Positions 17,900-25,699 of a stretch of 64,000 nucleotides of DNA are shown here, in pieces. Origin of the DNA: Pseudoclavibacter sp. AY1F1 (GTDB taxonomy: Bacteria; Actinomycetota; Actinomycetes; Actinomycetales; Microbacteriaceae); NCBI RefSeq assembly GCF_002931075.1, contig NZ_PSTQ01000001.1, forward strand, positions 310,001 through 374,000. Reading direction: 5' to 3'. How positions within the stretch are numbered: position 1 is the stretch's first letter; each line of letters opens with the position of its first letter. The notes beneath the pieces are model-generated. The model was not told the DNA's origin and did not search any database. It worked only from the letters and a program-made list of their open reading frames with translations. The position numbers were made by a program, and so were the translations under genes.

Positions 17900-18883
17900 C
17901 TACGCGTGCAACGCGTCGTTGAGCTGGATACCCGAACCCGTCCGCGCGATCGCCTCGACGGCGCCGTTGAGCGAGTTCCGACGGAACAGTAGGTTCGGCA
18001 CGCCGGAGAGCTCGGCTGCCTTCACTGAACGGGGCTCGCCGATCTGGCCGTCGGGGTCGCTTTGGCCGACGAGAGAGACCTTCGTGCCAGCGGTGACGTA
18101 CAGGCCGGCCTCGACGATCGAGTCGTCGCCGAGGGAGATTCCGATACCGGAGTTCGCTCCGAGGAGGGCGCGCTCGCCGATGCGGATGCGCTGCACGCCG
18201 CCGCCCGAGAGCGTGCCCATGATGGATGCGCCGCCGCCGATGTCGCTGCCCTCTCCAACGATGACGCCCTGCGAGACGCGACCCTCGACCATGGAACGGC
18301 CGAGCGTGCCAGCGTTGAAGTTGACGAAGCCCTCGTGCATGACGACGGTGCCGGGAGCGAGGTGCGCGCCCAGGCGCACGCGGCCGCCGTCGGCGATGCG
18401 CACATCCGCTGGCATCACGTAGTCGAGGAGTCTCGGGAACTTATCGATCGCGTAGACCTGGATGCCCTCGCGCTGGAGGGTTGCACGCGAGTTGGCAGCC
18501 AGCTCAGGCCGCATGGGGCCGACGTTGGTCCACGCGTTTGTCGGCAGGTGCCCGAAGATGCCATCGAGGTTGATGCTGTTCGGCTCCACCACAAGGTGGC
18601 TGAGCAGGTGCAGGCGGAGGTACGCGTCGACGACGCTCTCCACCGGCTCGTCGAGCTTGACGGTGACCGTGACCGGGCTGACCTGCACCTGGCGGCGTTC
18701 GTCGTCGTAGGCGAGCGCTGCGAAGCTGGCGGGTGAGATGTGCGGGTCGCGGCCGTCCGGCAGTGGGCCGAGCGCTGGCGTCGGGAACCAGGCGTCGAGC
18801 ACCTGTCCGTCGTTCGTGATCGTGGCGAGGCCGTCGCCCCACGCTGTCCGCGGGTCGTTGGATGTGGGTGCATCGTTGGTCAT
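17900..18883 (-). CDS. dapD: Tetrahydrodipicolinate N-succinyltransferase
   Basis: A 327-residue enzyme that transfers succinyl from succinyl-CoA to tetrahydrodipicolinate, the first step of the succinylase branch toward meso-diaminopimelate and lysine. The C-terminal half shows the left-handed beta-helix (hexapeptide repeat) pattern: 'VVMHEGFVNFNAGTLG', 'GVIVGEGSDIGGGASIMG', 'IRIGERALLGANSGIGISLG', 'STIVEAG'-like turns. Its sequence type is the actinobacterial DapD rather than the proteobacterial one. I chose ATG 18883 (MTNDAPTSND) although the frame stays open far upstream: a TAGCCT box lies 7 bases before it, and the upstream frame is antisense to dapE. It is divergent from dapE. Confidence 0.95.
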   Translation of the reverse strand: MTNDAPTSNDPRTAWGDGLATITNDGQVLDAWFPTPALGPLPDGRDPHISPASFAALAYDDERRQVQVSPVTVTVKLDEPVESVVDAYLRLHLLSHLVVEPNSINLDGIFGHLPTNAWTNVGPMRPELAANSRATLQREGIQVYAIDKFPRLLDYVMPADVRIADGGRVRLGAHLAPGTVVMHEGFVNFNAGTLGRSMVEGRVSQGVIVGEGSDIGGGASIMGTLSGGGVQRIRIGERALLGANSGIGISLGDDSIVEAGLYVTAGTKVSLVGQSDPDGQIGEPRSVKAAELSGVPNLLFRRNSLNGAVEAIARTGSGIQLNDALHA

Positions 18884-18890
18884 GCGCTCC

Positions 18891-18896
18891 AGGCTA
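18891..18896 (-). promoter_or_regulatory. -10 box TAGCCT, leaderless type, for dapD
   Basis: On the minus strand TAGCCT is followed by 7 bases and the dapD ATG at 18883. Confidence 0.6.
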
Positions 18897-18945
18897 CCCA
18901 GCGTTGGCCCCGCGCGGGCGCCGCTGACCCTTCCTCGGGAGGACT

Positions 18946-18951
18946 TAGGCT
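18946..18951 (+). promoter_or_regulatory. -10 box TAGGCT, leaderless type, for dapE
   Basis: TAGGCT is followed by 7 bases and the dapE ATG at 18959. CTGACC, about 16 bases upstream, could be a -35 element. It lies in the same 75-base divergent region as the dapD promoter. Confidence 0.65.
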
Positions 18952-18958
18952 TGAACGC

Positions 18959-20089
18959 ATGTCTTCTTTCGTGAGTGCCGAGACCATCGACCTGACGCGA
19001 CCCTCGACCGAACTCACAAGGATGCTCTGTGACATCCCTTCGGTGTCGGGTGACGAGGCGAGGATCGCCGACGTGATCGAGGCGGCACTGGTGCCGTTTG
19101 CGCATCTCCACGTGCTTCGCCTCGGCAACACGATCGTCGCGCGCACCGCTCTGGGGCGGGCTAAGCGCGTCGCGATAGCCGGTCACATCGACACGGTGCC
19201 GATCAACAACAACCTCCCGACGCGACCAGAGGTGCTCTCGCCCGAGCAGGCGGCCGCCGACGTGCCAGGCACGCCCGCGGGGGAGTACCTCTGGGGTCGC
19301 GGCACGGTAGACATGAAGGCGGGAGTGGCGGTGCAGCTGCGACTCGCTGCGGAGCTCACGGAGCCCGCGGTCGATGTGACCTGGATCTGGTACGACAACG
19401 AGGAGGTCGCGTCTGACCTGAACGGGCTGGGTCTGCTCGCCGAGGCACGCCCGGACCTGCTTGCGGCGGACTTCGCGATCCTCGGTGAACCCACGAAGGG
19501 CGAGGTCGAGGGGGGATGCAACGGCACGATCCGCGTCGATATCCGGACGCGGGGGAAGCGAGCGCATTCCGCGCGAGCCTGGGTGGGGGAGAACGCGATC
19601 CACAAGGCTGCGCCGATCCTCGCGAGGCTCGCGGAGTTTACTCCGGAGACGGTGCCCGTGGAGGGCCTCGACTACCGGGAGGGGCTCAACGCCGTGCGCA
19701 TCTCCGGCGGCGTCGCAGGGAACGTGATCCCGGATGAGTGCGTCGTGCACGTCAATTACCGGTTCGCGCCAGACAAGTCGCTCGACGAGGCTGAGGCGAG
19801 GCTCCGCGAATGGTTCGGCGATTTCGAGCTCGATTTCGTCGACCGTTCTCCCGCCGCGAGGCCCGGGCTGGACGCGCCGCTGGCCCGCGGCTTCCTGGAA
19901 GCCGTCGGCGCGGAGGCGAAGCCGAAGTACGGGTGGACGGACGTCGCCCGCTTCTCGGCGCTCGGCATCCCGGCCGTCAACTACGGACCAGGGGACCCGC
20001 TCAAGGCGCACGCTGACGACGAGCGCGTGCTGCTCTCCGAGATCACTCGCGTCGAGGAGGGACTCCGAACGTGGCTGACCTCACGCTAG
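18959..20089 (+). CDS. dapE: Succinyldiaminopimelate desuccinylase
   Basis: A 376-residue zinc-dependent M20-family amidase that releases succinate from N-succinyl-LL-diaminopimelate, following DapC in lysine synthesis. Metal-site motifs are present: 'AIAGHIDTVPINNN' (His and Asp), 'LWGRGTVDMKAGVA' (bridging Asp), 'DNEEV' (catalytic Glu-Glu), 'LGEPTKGEVEGGCNG', and the late His in 'DPLKAHADDERV'. The start is ATG 18959 (MSSFVSAETIDL), 7 bases after TAGGCT; the frame is open upstream only as antisense of dapD. The end overlaps the next gene by 19 bases, suggesting coupled translation with the membrane glycosyltransferase. Confidence 0.95.
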   Translation: MSSFVSAETIDLTRPSTELTRMLCDIPSVSGDEARIADVIEAALVPFAHLHVLRLGNTIVARTALGRAKRVAIAGHIDTVPINNNLPTRPEVLSPEQAAADVPGTPAGEYLWGRGTVDMKAGVAVQLRLAAELTEPAVDVTWIWYDNEEVASDLNGLGLLAEARPDLLAADFAILGEPTKGEVEGGCNGTIRVDIRTRGKRAHSARAWVGENAIHKAAPILARLAEFTPETVPVEGLDYREGLNAVRISGGVAGNVIPDECVVHVNYRFAPDKSLDEAEARLREWFGDFELDFVDRSPAARPGLDAPLARGFLEAVGAEAKPKYGWTDVARFSALGIPAVNYGPGDPLKAHADDERVLLSEITRVEEGLRTWLTSR

Positions 20090-21330
20090 CGAGGACTGGA
20101 CGCGACGAGTTCACCGTCGCGTCTGACACGAGGCCCACCTACTTCTCCTACTACTGGAGTCGCCTGCCCGCGCTGGCGCAGGTGGCCATCATTTTCTTCG
20201 CCTCCCGAGTCGTCACGACGGTCTTCCTGCTCGCGTTCGCGTCGCAGCAGGAGGAGACGTGGCAGTCGCCTGCGAAGCCGGACCTGTGGACCTTCTCGAA
20301 CCTGTGGGACTCCGCCTGGTACGAGCGGATCGCGACGGGCCCGTACGGCTACTCCAGTGAGCTGCCCCGGAACGATGAGGGGCAGGTGACCGAGAATGCC
20401 TGGGCCTTCATGCCCGTGTATCCCATGCTCGTCCGTGCGCTCATGGTCGTGACGACGCTGCCCTGGGAGGTGGCCTCGGTACTCGTGGCGACGGCCTTCG
20501 GGTTCGCCGCGGCCTGGGTCTTCAACCGCACGCTCGCGCTGGTCGTGGACAAGAGCACCACGGCATTCGCGACGCTGCTCTTCTGCATCGGGCCGACAAG
20601 TCCACTCCTGCAGCTCGGCTACGCCGAGAGCGCGCAGAACTTCTTCGTCGCGCTGCTGCTGTACCTGCTCATCAAGCGGCAGTGGCTTGTCATGCTTCCC
20701 GTCATCGTGGTCGCATCCTTCACTCGCCCCACAGGTCTCGCCTGGGCCATGACGCTCGGTCTGTACTTCCTGGCGCGGTGGTGGATGCACGCGAAGGGAC
20801 GCGAGGACTTCCCCCGCCCCGAGGTCATCAGAGTGATGGCGGCCGGTCTCCTGTCGGCGGTTGCAGGCTTCGGCTGGCTGCTCATCGCGTGGGCGGTGAC
20901 GGGGGTGCCCTCTGCGTACATCGATACCGAGTTGGCATGGCGCATCCACTACACGGGTCCCATCGAGCTGGTTCCCTTCACGGGGTGGTTCCACGGATCG
21001 ACGTTCTGGTTCGGGCAACCGATCGGCGCGATCATCGTCGTGCTCTTCGTGGTTGTCGTGCTCGGCGTCATCGCGCTTCCCGTCATGCGCAGGCTCGGCA
21101 TCGAGATCCGGATCTGGCTCCTCAGCTACTTCACCTACCTCTTCGCCGTGTTCTTCCCGCAATCGAGCACCTTCCGCCTGCTCATGCCGATGTTCCCGGT
21201 TCTGGGGGCGATCGCGATCCCAAAGTCACCGCTCTATCGGGTTGGCGTTGTGGTGTTCATGCTTGTTGGCCAGCTGCTCTGGCTGTACTTCTGCTGGTAC
21301 ACGGTCGAGGGCGACTGGACGCCGGCTTAG
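20071..21330 (+). CDS. Membrane mannosyltransferase-like protein (PIG-V / GT-C type)
   Basis: A 419-residue polytopic membrane protein with about nine or ten hydrophobic segments. The sequence runs 'WDSAWYERIATGPYGY' early, then 'AFMPVYPMLVRAL', then 'LQLGYAESAQNFFVALL'. It resembles PIG-V-type GT-C glycosyltransferases, in which a D-x-x-W-Y segment after helix 1 and a Y-[TS]-E-S loop are typical; the substrate would be a polyprenyl-phosphate sugar. Actinobacterial relatives act on cell-envelope glycans or lipids, but the acceptor here is unknown. The GTG start lies 19 bases inside dapE and is preceded by GAGGAGGG, which supports the overlap. Confidence 0.75.
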   Translation: MADLTLARTGRDEFTVASDTRPTYFSYYWSRLPALAQVAIIFFASRVVTTVFLLAFASQQEETWQSPAKPDLWTFSNLWDSAWYERIATGPYGYSSELPRNDEGQVTENAWAFMPVYPMLVRALMVVTTLPWEVASVLVATAFGFAAAWVFNRTLALVVDKSTTAFATLLFCIGPTSPLLQLGYAESAQNFFVALLLYLLIKRQWLVMLPVIVVASFTRPTGLAWAMTLGLYFLARWWMHAKGREDFPRPEVIRVMAAGLLSAVAGFGWLLIAWAVTGVPSAYIDTELAWRIHYTGPIELVPFTGWFHGSTFWFGQPIGAIIVVLFVVVVLGVIALPVMRRLGIEIRIWLLSYFTYLFAVFFPQSSTFRLLMPMFPVLGAIAIPKSPLYRVGVVVFMLVGQLLWLYFCWYTVEGDWTPA

Positions 21331-21402
21331 TTCGGTCCAAACCGACACCGATCCGTGTCCGCTGCGTTAGCGTTTCGGCCTACGGAACCCCCGGTCAGCC
21401 CC

Positions 21403-21408
21403 TAGATT
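21403..21408 (+). promoter_or_regulatory. Candidate -10 box TAGATT for the lipoprotein gene
   Basis: TAGATT lies 55 bases before the ATG at 21463; the leader carries a GGGGGAG ribosome site. No clear -35. Confidence 0.4.
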
Positions 21409-21462
21409 GAGTGCACGCAACAGCACCGGCGCGAAGGCGCCGACAACACGGGGGAGCAGGAC

Positions 21463-22206
21463 ATGGAACGACTCAGGGTGGGGCGGATCGCAGCGATCGC
21501 GGCGGTCGGCATGCTGGCACTGACGGGGTGCCAGCCGACTCAGGGAGAGGCCACGCCTGCGGTCACTCCCGAGGTCACGTCCTCACCCGTCGAGACAGCA
21601 TCTGCAACGCCGGCGCCCACGGCCATGCCGTCGACTCAGCCCGAGGAGACGGAACAGTCTCCTCTTCCCTGGGCGGTCACCTCGCTCGATTCGGCCGAGC
21701 AATGCGCGTTCTTCACCGACGCCATGCTCGGAGACCTGAACGCTCCTCGACTCGCGCCATTCGAACAGGCATTCAGCCTCGAGCAGCACCCCGATCTGAC
21801 GCAGCTCGCGGACGCCGCCCCTGAGCTCTGCAACTGGGTTCCGGCCAAGGCAGGCGACGTGGAGGGAACCGGCGGCGGTGTCCCGTCCGCGAAGTGGCGA
21901 TCGACGTTCCTCCACATCGCGACAGTCCCGGGCAGCGAGGCGCTCGACGCCGAGAACATGTTCGACGAGTTCGAGAGTTTCAGCGAGGGCTTCTCGGTCG
22001 GCACAAACCCGTACATGACACAGGAACTCGGCGACGGTGCTGTCTACTTCCTCGAGAACAAGACGCACGGCGAGACTGTTCAAGCCGATATCTGCCACTA
22101 CGTCGAGGGACAGACGGTGATTACGATCGTGCGGGAGACCGACGGGCAGTGCCTCGCTTCACTCGAGCAGGTCATCGCCATCGCGAAGGGTGATTACGGC
22201 TCTTGA
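21463..22206 (+). CDS. Secreted lipoprotein of unknown function
   Basis: A 247-residue protein with a signal peptide ending in lipobox LTGC (Cys24), then a Pro/Thr/Ser/Glu-rich linker (about residues 25-70) and a compact domain. Three cysteines in the domain (near EQCAFF, ELCNWV and DICHYV) plus one near the end (GQCLAS) suggest disulfides outside the cell. The arrangement resembles DUF3558-type actinobacterial lipoproteins, but I cannot assign it firmly. The ATG follows GGGGGAGCAGG. It ends at a long hairpin shared with sodA. Confidence 0.7.
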   Translation: MERLRVGRIAAIAAVGMLALTGCQPTQGEATPAVTPEVTSSPVETASATPAPTAMPSTQPEETEQSPLPWAVTSLDSAEQCAFFTDAMLGDLNAPRLAPFEQAFSLEQHPDLTQLADAAPELCNWVPAKAGDVEGTGGGVPSAKWRSTFLHIATVPGSEALDAENMFDEFESFSEGFSVGTNPYMTQELGDGAVYFLENKTHGETVQADICHYVEGQTVITIVRETDGQCLASLEQVIAIAKGDYGS

Positions 22207-22216
22207 GCCAGCACAA

Positions 22217-22250
22217 CGATCGCCGCATCCATCACTGGATGCGGCGATCG
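22217..22250. terminator. Bidirectional terminator between lipoprotein and sodA
   Basis: CGATCGCCGCATCCA (22217-22231) and TGGATGCGGCGATCG (22236-22250) form a perfect 15-bp stem around a 4-base loop. The flanking bases can extend the pairing. It lies between two convergent stop codons (22206 and 22274). Confidence 0.88.
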
Positions 22251-22273
22251 CCATGTGTTGGTCTTCTCGCGAC

Positions 22274-22870
22274 TCAGGCGCGAGCGGCGTCGAGGCGCTC
22301 GCCGACATTCTTCCAGTTGACGATGTTCCAGAACGCCTTGATGTAGTCGGCGCGCACGTTCTGGTAGTCGAGGTAGTAGGCGTGCTCCCACACGTCGAGT
22401 TGCAGCAGCGGCGTGACCCCGAACGGGATGTTGCCCTGCTGGTCGAACATTTGGAACGTGGTCAGGTTGCCGCCGGTCTGCTCGTAGCCGAGTACCGCCC
22501 AGCCGGAGCCCTGGACGCCGAGAGCTACAGCCGTGAACTGCGCCTGGAACTTGTCCAGGCCGCCAAACTGCTCGTCGATGGCGTCCTTGATGCCGCCCTC
22601 GGGCTCACCGCCATCAGGCGAGAGGTTCGTCCAGAACACGCTGTGGTTCACGTGTCCGCCGAGATTGAAGGCAAGGTCCTTCTCGAGCTTGTTGATGTTT
22701 GCGAGGTTGCCGCTGTCACGCGCTTCGGCGATCTGCTCGAGCGCCGTGTTCGCGCCCTTCACGTAGGTCGCGTGGTGCTTGTCGTGGTGCAACTCCATGA
22801 TTCGGGCCGAGATGTGGGGCTCGAGTGCCGCGTAGTCGTATGGAAGGTCGGGAAGCGTGAATTCAGCCAC
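22274..22870 (-). CDS. sodA: Superoxide dismutase, Mn/Fe family
   Basis: A 198-residue cytoplasmic superoxide dismutase that converts superoxide to hydrogen peroxide and oxygen. All four metal ligands are present: His28 in MELHHDKHH, His76 in VNHSVFW, and Asp159 and His163 in LDVWEHAYY. 'GGHVNHS' (Gly rather than Gln at the second-sphere position) together with a glutamine in 'MFDQQGN' leans toward manganese, but metal choice cannot be settled by reading. The GTG start at 22870 is preceded by AAGGACC. It is followed by a bidirectional terminator and is monocistronic. Confidence 0.97.
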   Translation of the reverse strand: MAEFTLPDLPYDYAALEPHISARIMELHHDKHHATYVKGANTALEQIAEARDSGNLANINKLEKDLAFNLGGHVNHSVFWTNLSPDGGEPEGGIKDAIDEQFGGLDKFQAQFTAVALGVQGSGWAVLGYEQTGGNLTTFQMFDQQGNIPFGVTPLLQLDVWEHAYYLDYQNVRADYIKAFWNIVNWKNVGERLDAARA

Positions 22871-23022
22871 GGGAGGTCCTTTCGATCATCTGGCTAGAGC
22901 AGAAGGCACCCTCGGTGCCAGCAGAAACCGACGCTACACCTCGGTTCTGGTCGTTCCCCGCGTCGCTTGGGCGCAAGTCGGCACGGTTTCGATTCGCGAC
23001 TTTCCACATTCCGGAGGGCCGA

Positions 23023-23053
23023 TTGCACACTCCGTCCACGAATTTGGGATACT
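23023..23053 (+). promoter_or_regulatory. Possible promoter of the DUF3117 gene
   Basis: TTGCAC (23023-23028) and GATACT (23048-23053) with a 19-base spacer. Both hexamers are imperfect and the spacer is long. Confidence 0.3.
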
Positions 23054-23087
23054 AGGGAGACACTGCACAAATCTTGGAGGCGCAATT

Positions 23088-23258
23088 ATGGCCGCGATGA
23101 AACCGCGTACTGGTGACGGACCTATGGAAGCCATCCGCGAAACACGGCTGATCATCGTCCGTGTACCCCTTGAGGGCGGCGGGCGCCTCGTGGTGTCCGT
23201 CAACGACGACGAGGCCCGCGAGCTTCGCGATGCGCTGAGCGCAGTCGTCGGCGAATAG
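23088..23258 (+). CDS. DUF3117 small conserved protein
   Basis: A 56-residue protein, short and highly conserved across Actinobacteria, beginning MAAMKPRTGDGPMEA. The start is ATG 23088, with TTGGAGG 7 bases upstream; the longer frame back to 22857 runs over the sodA promoter region and is not credible. The predicted fold is small alpha/beta, and the motif 'ETRLIIVRVPLEGGGRLVV' fits the family. Its function is unknown in all species I know of. It is followed by a strong hairpin and stands alone. Confidence 0.93.
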   Translation: MAAMKPRTGDGPMEAIRETRLIIVRVPLEGGGRLVVSVNDDEARELRDALSAVVGE

Positions 23259-23272
23259 CCGTTTCGCACGAA

Positions 23273-23308
23273 AGGAAGGGCGTCGACCACTCGGTCGACG
23301 CCCTTCCT
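23273..23308. terminator. Bidirectional terminator between DUF3117 and the O-methyltransferase
   Basis: AGGAAGGGCGTCGACC (23273-23288) pairs with GGTCGACGCCCTTCCT (23293-23308): a perfect 16-bp stem with a 4-base loop, followed by a pyrimidine-rich stretch. Confidence 0.9.
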
Positions 23309-23327
23309 CTCTGCCGGGTCGAGGTGT

Positions 23328-23957
23328 CTAGCGCAGCTTCGTGAGCTGCAGGATTCCGCCATCAAGGGGCAGCAGGGAGAGCCGCAGGTCGTCCTGCAGG
23401 TCGAACTCGGAGTAGAGCGCACGCAGCCCGCTGGTGAGGGCGTCGCGCCGGGCGGGGGACGCCACCTTGCCGCCGTTGAGGGCCCCGAGGGCGACGATCG
23501 TCCCGCCTGGGCGGATCAGGCGGAGTCCATGCTGGAGGTGGGCGCCGATGTGGGCGACGTCGCCGCCGATCACGACGAGGTCGTAGCCGCCTTCGGTCAT
23601 GCGGGGCAGCACGTCCTGCGGGTGGCCAGTGATGAATCGGAGGCTCGCGCCGCGCGCGCCGGCGGAGATCAGCAGGCGTCGCGCGTGACCGAGATACTCG
23701 GGCTCGGCATCGATGCACGTGATCGTCGAGTCAGGCGCGCCGCGCCAGACTGCGTGGGTCAGCACACCTGCGCCAGTCCCGATCTCGATGATCGTGGATG
23801 CGCCTGTCGCGGCGGCGAGGAACGTCAGGTGGGCGGCGGTCGCCGCAGACGGCAGCGGAAGGCCGAGCTCGAGAGTCAGCTGACGAGCATCCCGGACGAA
23901 TGCATCGTCCACGATTCGCTCGTTGATGTAACGCGAGCTGAGCTCCAGTTCAGACAT
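23328..23957 (-). CDS. O-methyltransferase family protein (SAM-dependent), atypical metal site
   Basis: A 209-residue class I SAM-dependent methyltransferase of the COMT-like Methyltransf_3 group. The SAM-binding motif is IEIGTGAGVLT (about residues 57-67), followed by ITCIDAEPEY for the ribose-binding acidic residue. Where the family normally has a D-A-D-K metal-binding site, this protein reads 'VVIGGDVAHIGAHL', so the first Asp is replaced by Gly. Metal-dependent catechol-type chemistry is therefore doubtful. It is related by position to the gene upstream of tatB in other Actinobacteria. It starts at ATG 23957, 6 bases after TAGTCT on the minus strand, and is divergent from tatB. Confidence 0.85.
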   Translation of the reverse strand: MSELELSSRYINERIVDDAFVRDARQLTLELGLPLPSAATAAHLTFLAAATGASTIIEIGTGAGVLTHAVWRGAPDSTITCIDAEPEYLGHARRLLISAGARGASLRFITGHPQDVLPRMTEGGYDLVVIGGDVAHIGAHLQHGLRLIRPGGTIVALGALNGGKVASPARRDALTSGLRALYSEFDLQDDLRLSLLPLDGGILQLTKLR

Positions 23958-23963
23958 TCTTCA

Positions 23964-23969
23964 AGACTA
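23964..23969 (-). promoter_or_regulatory. -10 box TAGTCT, leaderless type, for the O-methyltransferase
   Basis: On the minus strand TAGTCT is followed by 6 bases and ATG 23957. Confidence 0.6.
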
Positions 23970-24049
23970 GCGTCGGCTTGGGCCGCGGGACCCGAATGTC
24001 GAGTCGCGGCTGGCGGGCCTCGAGTGCCGCGCCCGCGCATCCCAGAGCC

Positions 24050-24055
24050 TATGAT
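24050..24055 (+). promoter_or_regulatory. -10 box TATGAT, leaderless type, for tatB
   Basis: TATGAT is followed by 6 bases and the GTG at 24062. It is the box closest to the TATAAT consensus among those seen. Confidence 0.65.
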
Positions 24056-24061
24056 GGGACG

Positions 24062-24505
24062 GTGTTTGGGCTGACGTTTGAGAAGTTGCTGTTGATCGGC
24101 ATTATCGCGGCCTTCATCATCGGTCCCGACAAGCTCCCGAAAGCTGCCGAGCGTCTCGCTGATGCGGTCAAGTGGCTTCGTGGGGCATCCACGAATGCGA
24201 AGTCGCGCATGAAAGAAGAGATGGGCGACGACTTCGCGGACGTCGACTGGCGCAAGCTCGACCCCCGCCAGTACGACCCTCGTCGCATCATCCGTGACGC
24301 GCTGCTGTCCGAGGACGAGCCAGCGGCGCCGGAGCCGGCTCCCGTGAACGCAGCTTCCGGCGCAGCAGCGTCCAGCGTCGGCGCGGTCGCAGCTGCCGGG
24401 GCCGCCGCCGCGGTCGGTGGAGCATCTCGACCAAGCTGGGCGTCAAGCGCGGTGCCCGTGCCTTCCGTTATCGGCCCCGTGCCGTTCGACGGCGAAGCGA
24501 CCTGA
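24062..24505 (+). CDS. tatB: Sec-independent translocase subunit TatB
   Basis: A 147-residue membrane protein of the twin-arginine translocation receptor complex. Residues 1-20 (VFGLTFEKLLLIGIIAAFII) are the single membrane helix, followed by the hinge G-P-D-K-L-P and an amphipathic helix with 'AERLADAVKWLRGAS'. This is the TatB layout, and the W-R-K-L-D-P-R-Q-Y-D-P segment after it is typical of actinobacterial TatB. The tail is Ala/Pro-rich and probably disordered. I chose GTG 24062 over upstream in-frame codons because TATGAT lies 6 bases before it and the protein then starts directly at the helix. Its substrates in this window include the Rieske lipoprotein. Confidence 0.9.
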   Translation: MFGLTFEKLLLIGIIAAFIIGPDKLPKAAERLADAVKWLRGASTNAKSRMKEEMGDDFADVDWRKLDPRQYDPRRIIRDALLSEDEPAAPEPAPVNAASGAAASSVGAVAAAGAAAAVGGASRPSWASSAVPVPSVIGPVPFDGEAT

Positions 24506-24565
24506 TCTCGCGCGCCTCCTCGGCCCTACCCTGAGCTGTTGCTGTGTCCCTGAAGCGCGCTGCCG

Positions 24566-25699
24566 TCAGACGAGTGTCACGGGGAGTCTGCGCCCGCTGA
24601 GCCCGCGCGGTTGCGCCAGGAGTGCGTCCGCCGCCTGCTGCAGCGCTCGACCGGCCGGGCTGCTCGGCGCCTCTCGCAGGAGCGGCGTGCCTGCGTCTCC
24701 CGACTCGCGGAGCGGCTGGCTCACGGGCACTTCGGCAAGCAGTTCGACCGGTGCGCCCTCCTCACTGAGCCTGGTCGCGACGGCCCTGCCGCCCCCTTCG
24801 CCGAAGAGCGCGACGACCTCTCCGTCGGAGGTCGAGAACGGCGACATCGTCTCGATGACGCCGACAACGCGCTGACCGGTCTTCCTCGCCAGCGCACCCG
24901 AGCGCCAGGCGACCTCCGCAGCCGCTGCCTGAGGGGTCGTGACAACAACAACCTCCGCCGCCGGCAGGAGCTGTCCAAGCGAGATCGCGATGTCGCCAGT
25001 CCCAGGCGGAAGATCGAGCAGCAGGACGTCGAGGTCGCCGAAGTACACGTCCGTGAGGAACTGTTCGATCGTGCGGTGCAGCATCGGGCCGCGCCAGGCG
25101 ACCACCTGCGAGTCGTCGCCCAGGAACATCCCGATCGAGATGAGCTTCACCCCGTGCGCTTCAGGTGGCACGATCATGTCGCCGATCCGGGTCGGGGAGA
25201 CGTCGTCGCCCAGACCGAACAAGCCAGGGATCGAGTAGCCGTGCACGTCGGCGTCGATAAGCCCGACGCTCAGGCCCCGCCGCGCGAACGCTGCGGCGAG
25301 GTTCGCGGTGACGGTCGACTTGCCGACACCGCCCTTGCCGCTCGTGACGGCTATGACACGCGTGAGGGAGTCTCGACCGAATGGATGCACTCGGCCGGCT
25401 CGCGAGCCGCGGAGTCGCTCGGTGAGCGCCGTGCGCTGCTCACGCGTCATGACGCCGACCTCGAGATCGTACGGTGCGTCATCCAGAACGGACTCGATTG
25501 CTGAGCGCACCTCCCGCTCGATCTGCCGGGCGGCCGGGCAGCCGACGATCGTGAGCCTGAGCTCGACCTCGATGGTCCCGTCGGCACGCTCGTCGACGCG
25601 CTCGATCATTCCGAGCTCGGTCAGTGGTCGACGCAGCTCCGGGTCGCTGACCCCGGCGAGCGCGTTCCAGATGTCCTCGGCAAGCGTCACGCTGCTCAC
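24566..25699 (-). CDS. mrp: Mrp/NBP35-type Fe-S cluster carrier ATPase
   Basis: A 377-residue cytoplasmic P-loop ATPase thought to carry or insert Fe-S clusters. The N-terminal domain (about residues 5-90) is a MIP18/DUF59 domain with the conserved cysteine in IVGCPAA (Cys54). The ATPase domain begins with the deviant Walker A SGKGGVGKST (Lys127) and continues with 'DADVHGYSIPGLFG' and 'LLLDLPPGTGD'. The C-terminal C-P-x-C motif that binds the bridging cluster in many Mrp proteins is absent; the region reads 'GVIETMSPFSTSDGEVV', which I believe is usual in Actinobacteria. The GTG start overlaps the stop of the upstream DUF1003 gene by 4 bases. Confidence 0.93.
   Translation of the reverse strand: MSSVTLAEDIWNALAGVSDPELRRPLTELGMIERVDERADGTIEVELRLTIVGCPAARQIEREVRSAIESVLDDAPYDLEVGVMTREQRTALTERLRGSRAGRVHPFGRDSLTRVIAVTSGKGGVGKSTVTANLAAAFARRGLSVGLIDADVHGYSIPGLFGLGDDVSPTRIGDMIVPPEAHGVKLISIGMFLGDDSQVVAWRGPMLHRTIEQFLTDVYFGDLDVLLLDLPPGTGDIAISLGQLLPAAEVVVVTTPQAAAAEVAWRSGALARKTGQRVVGVIETMSPFSTSDGEVVALFGEGGGRAVATRLSEEGAPVELLAEVPVSQPLRESGDAGTPLLREAPSSPAGRALQQAADALLAQPRGLSGRRLPVTLV

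Noticed and set aside
18740-18958. Upstream extension of dapE in the same frame
   Set aside because: It overlaps dapD in antisense, and a TAGGCT box sits 7 bases before ATG 18959, so the extension is not translated.
18884-20011. Long N-terminal extension of dapD
   Set aside because: Same frame but antisense to dapE. The true start at 18883 has a -10 box 7 bases upstream and gives the family length.
24506-24565. Terminator between convergent tatB and mrp
   Set aside because: No inverted repeat of useful length could be found in this 60-base gap.
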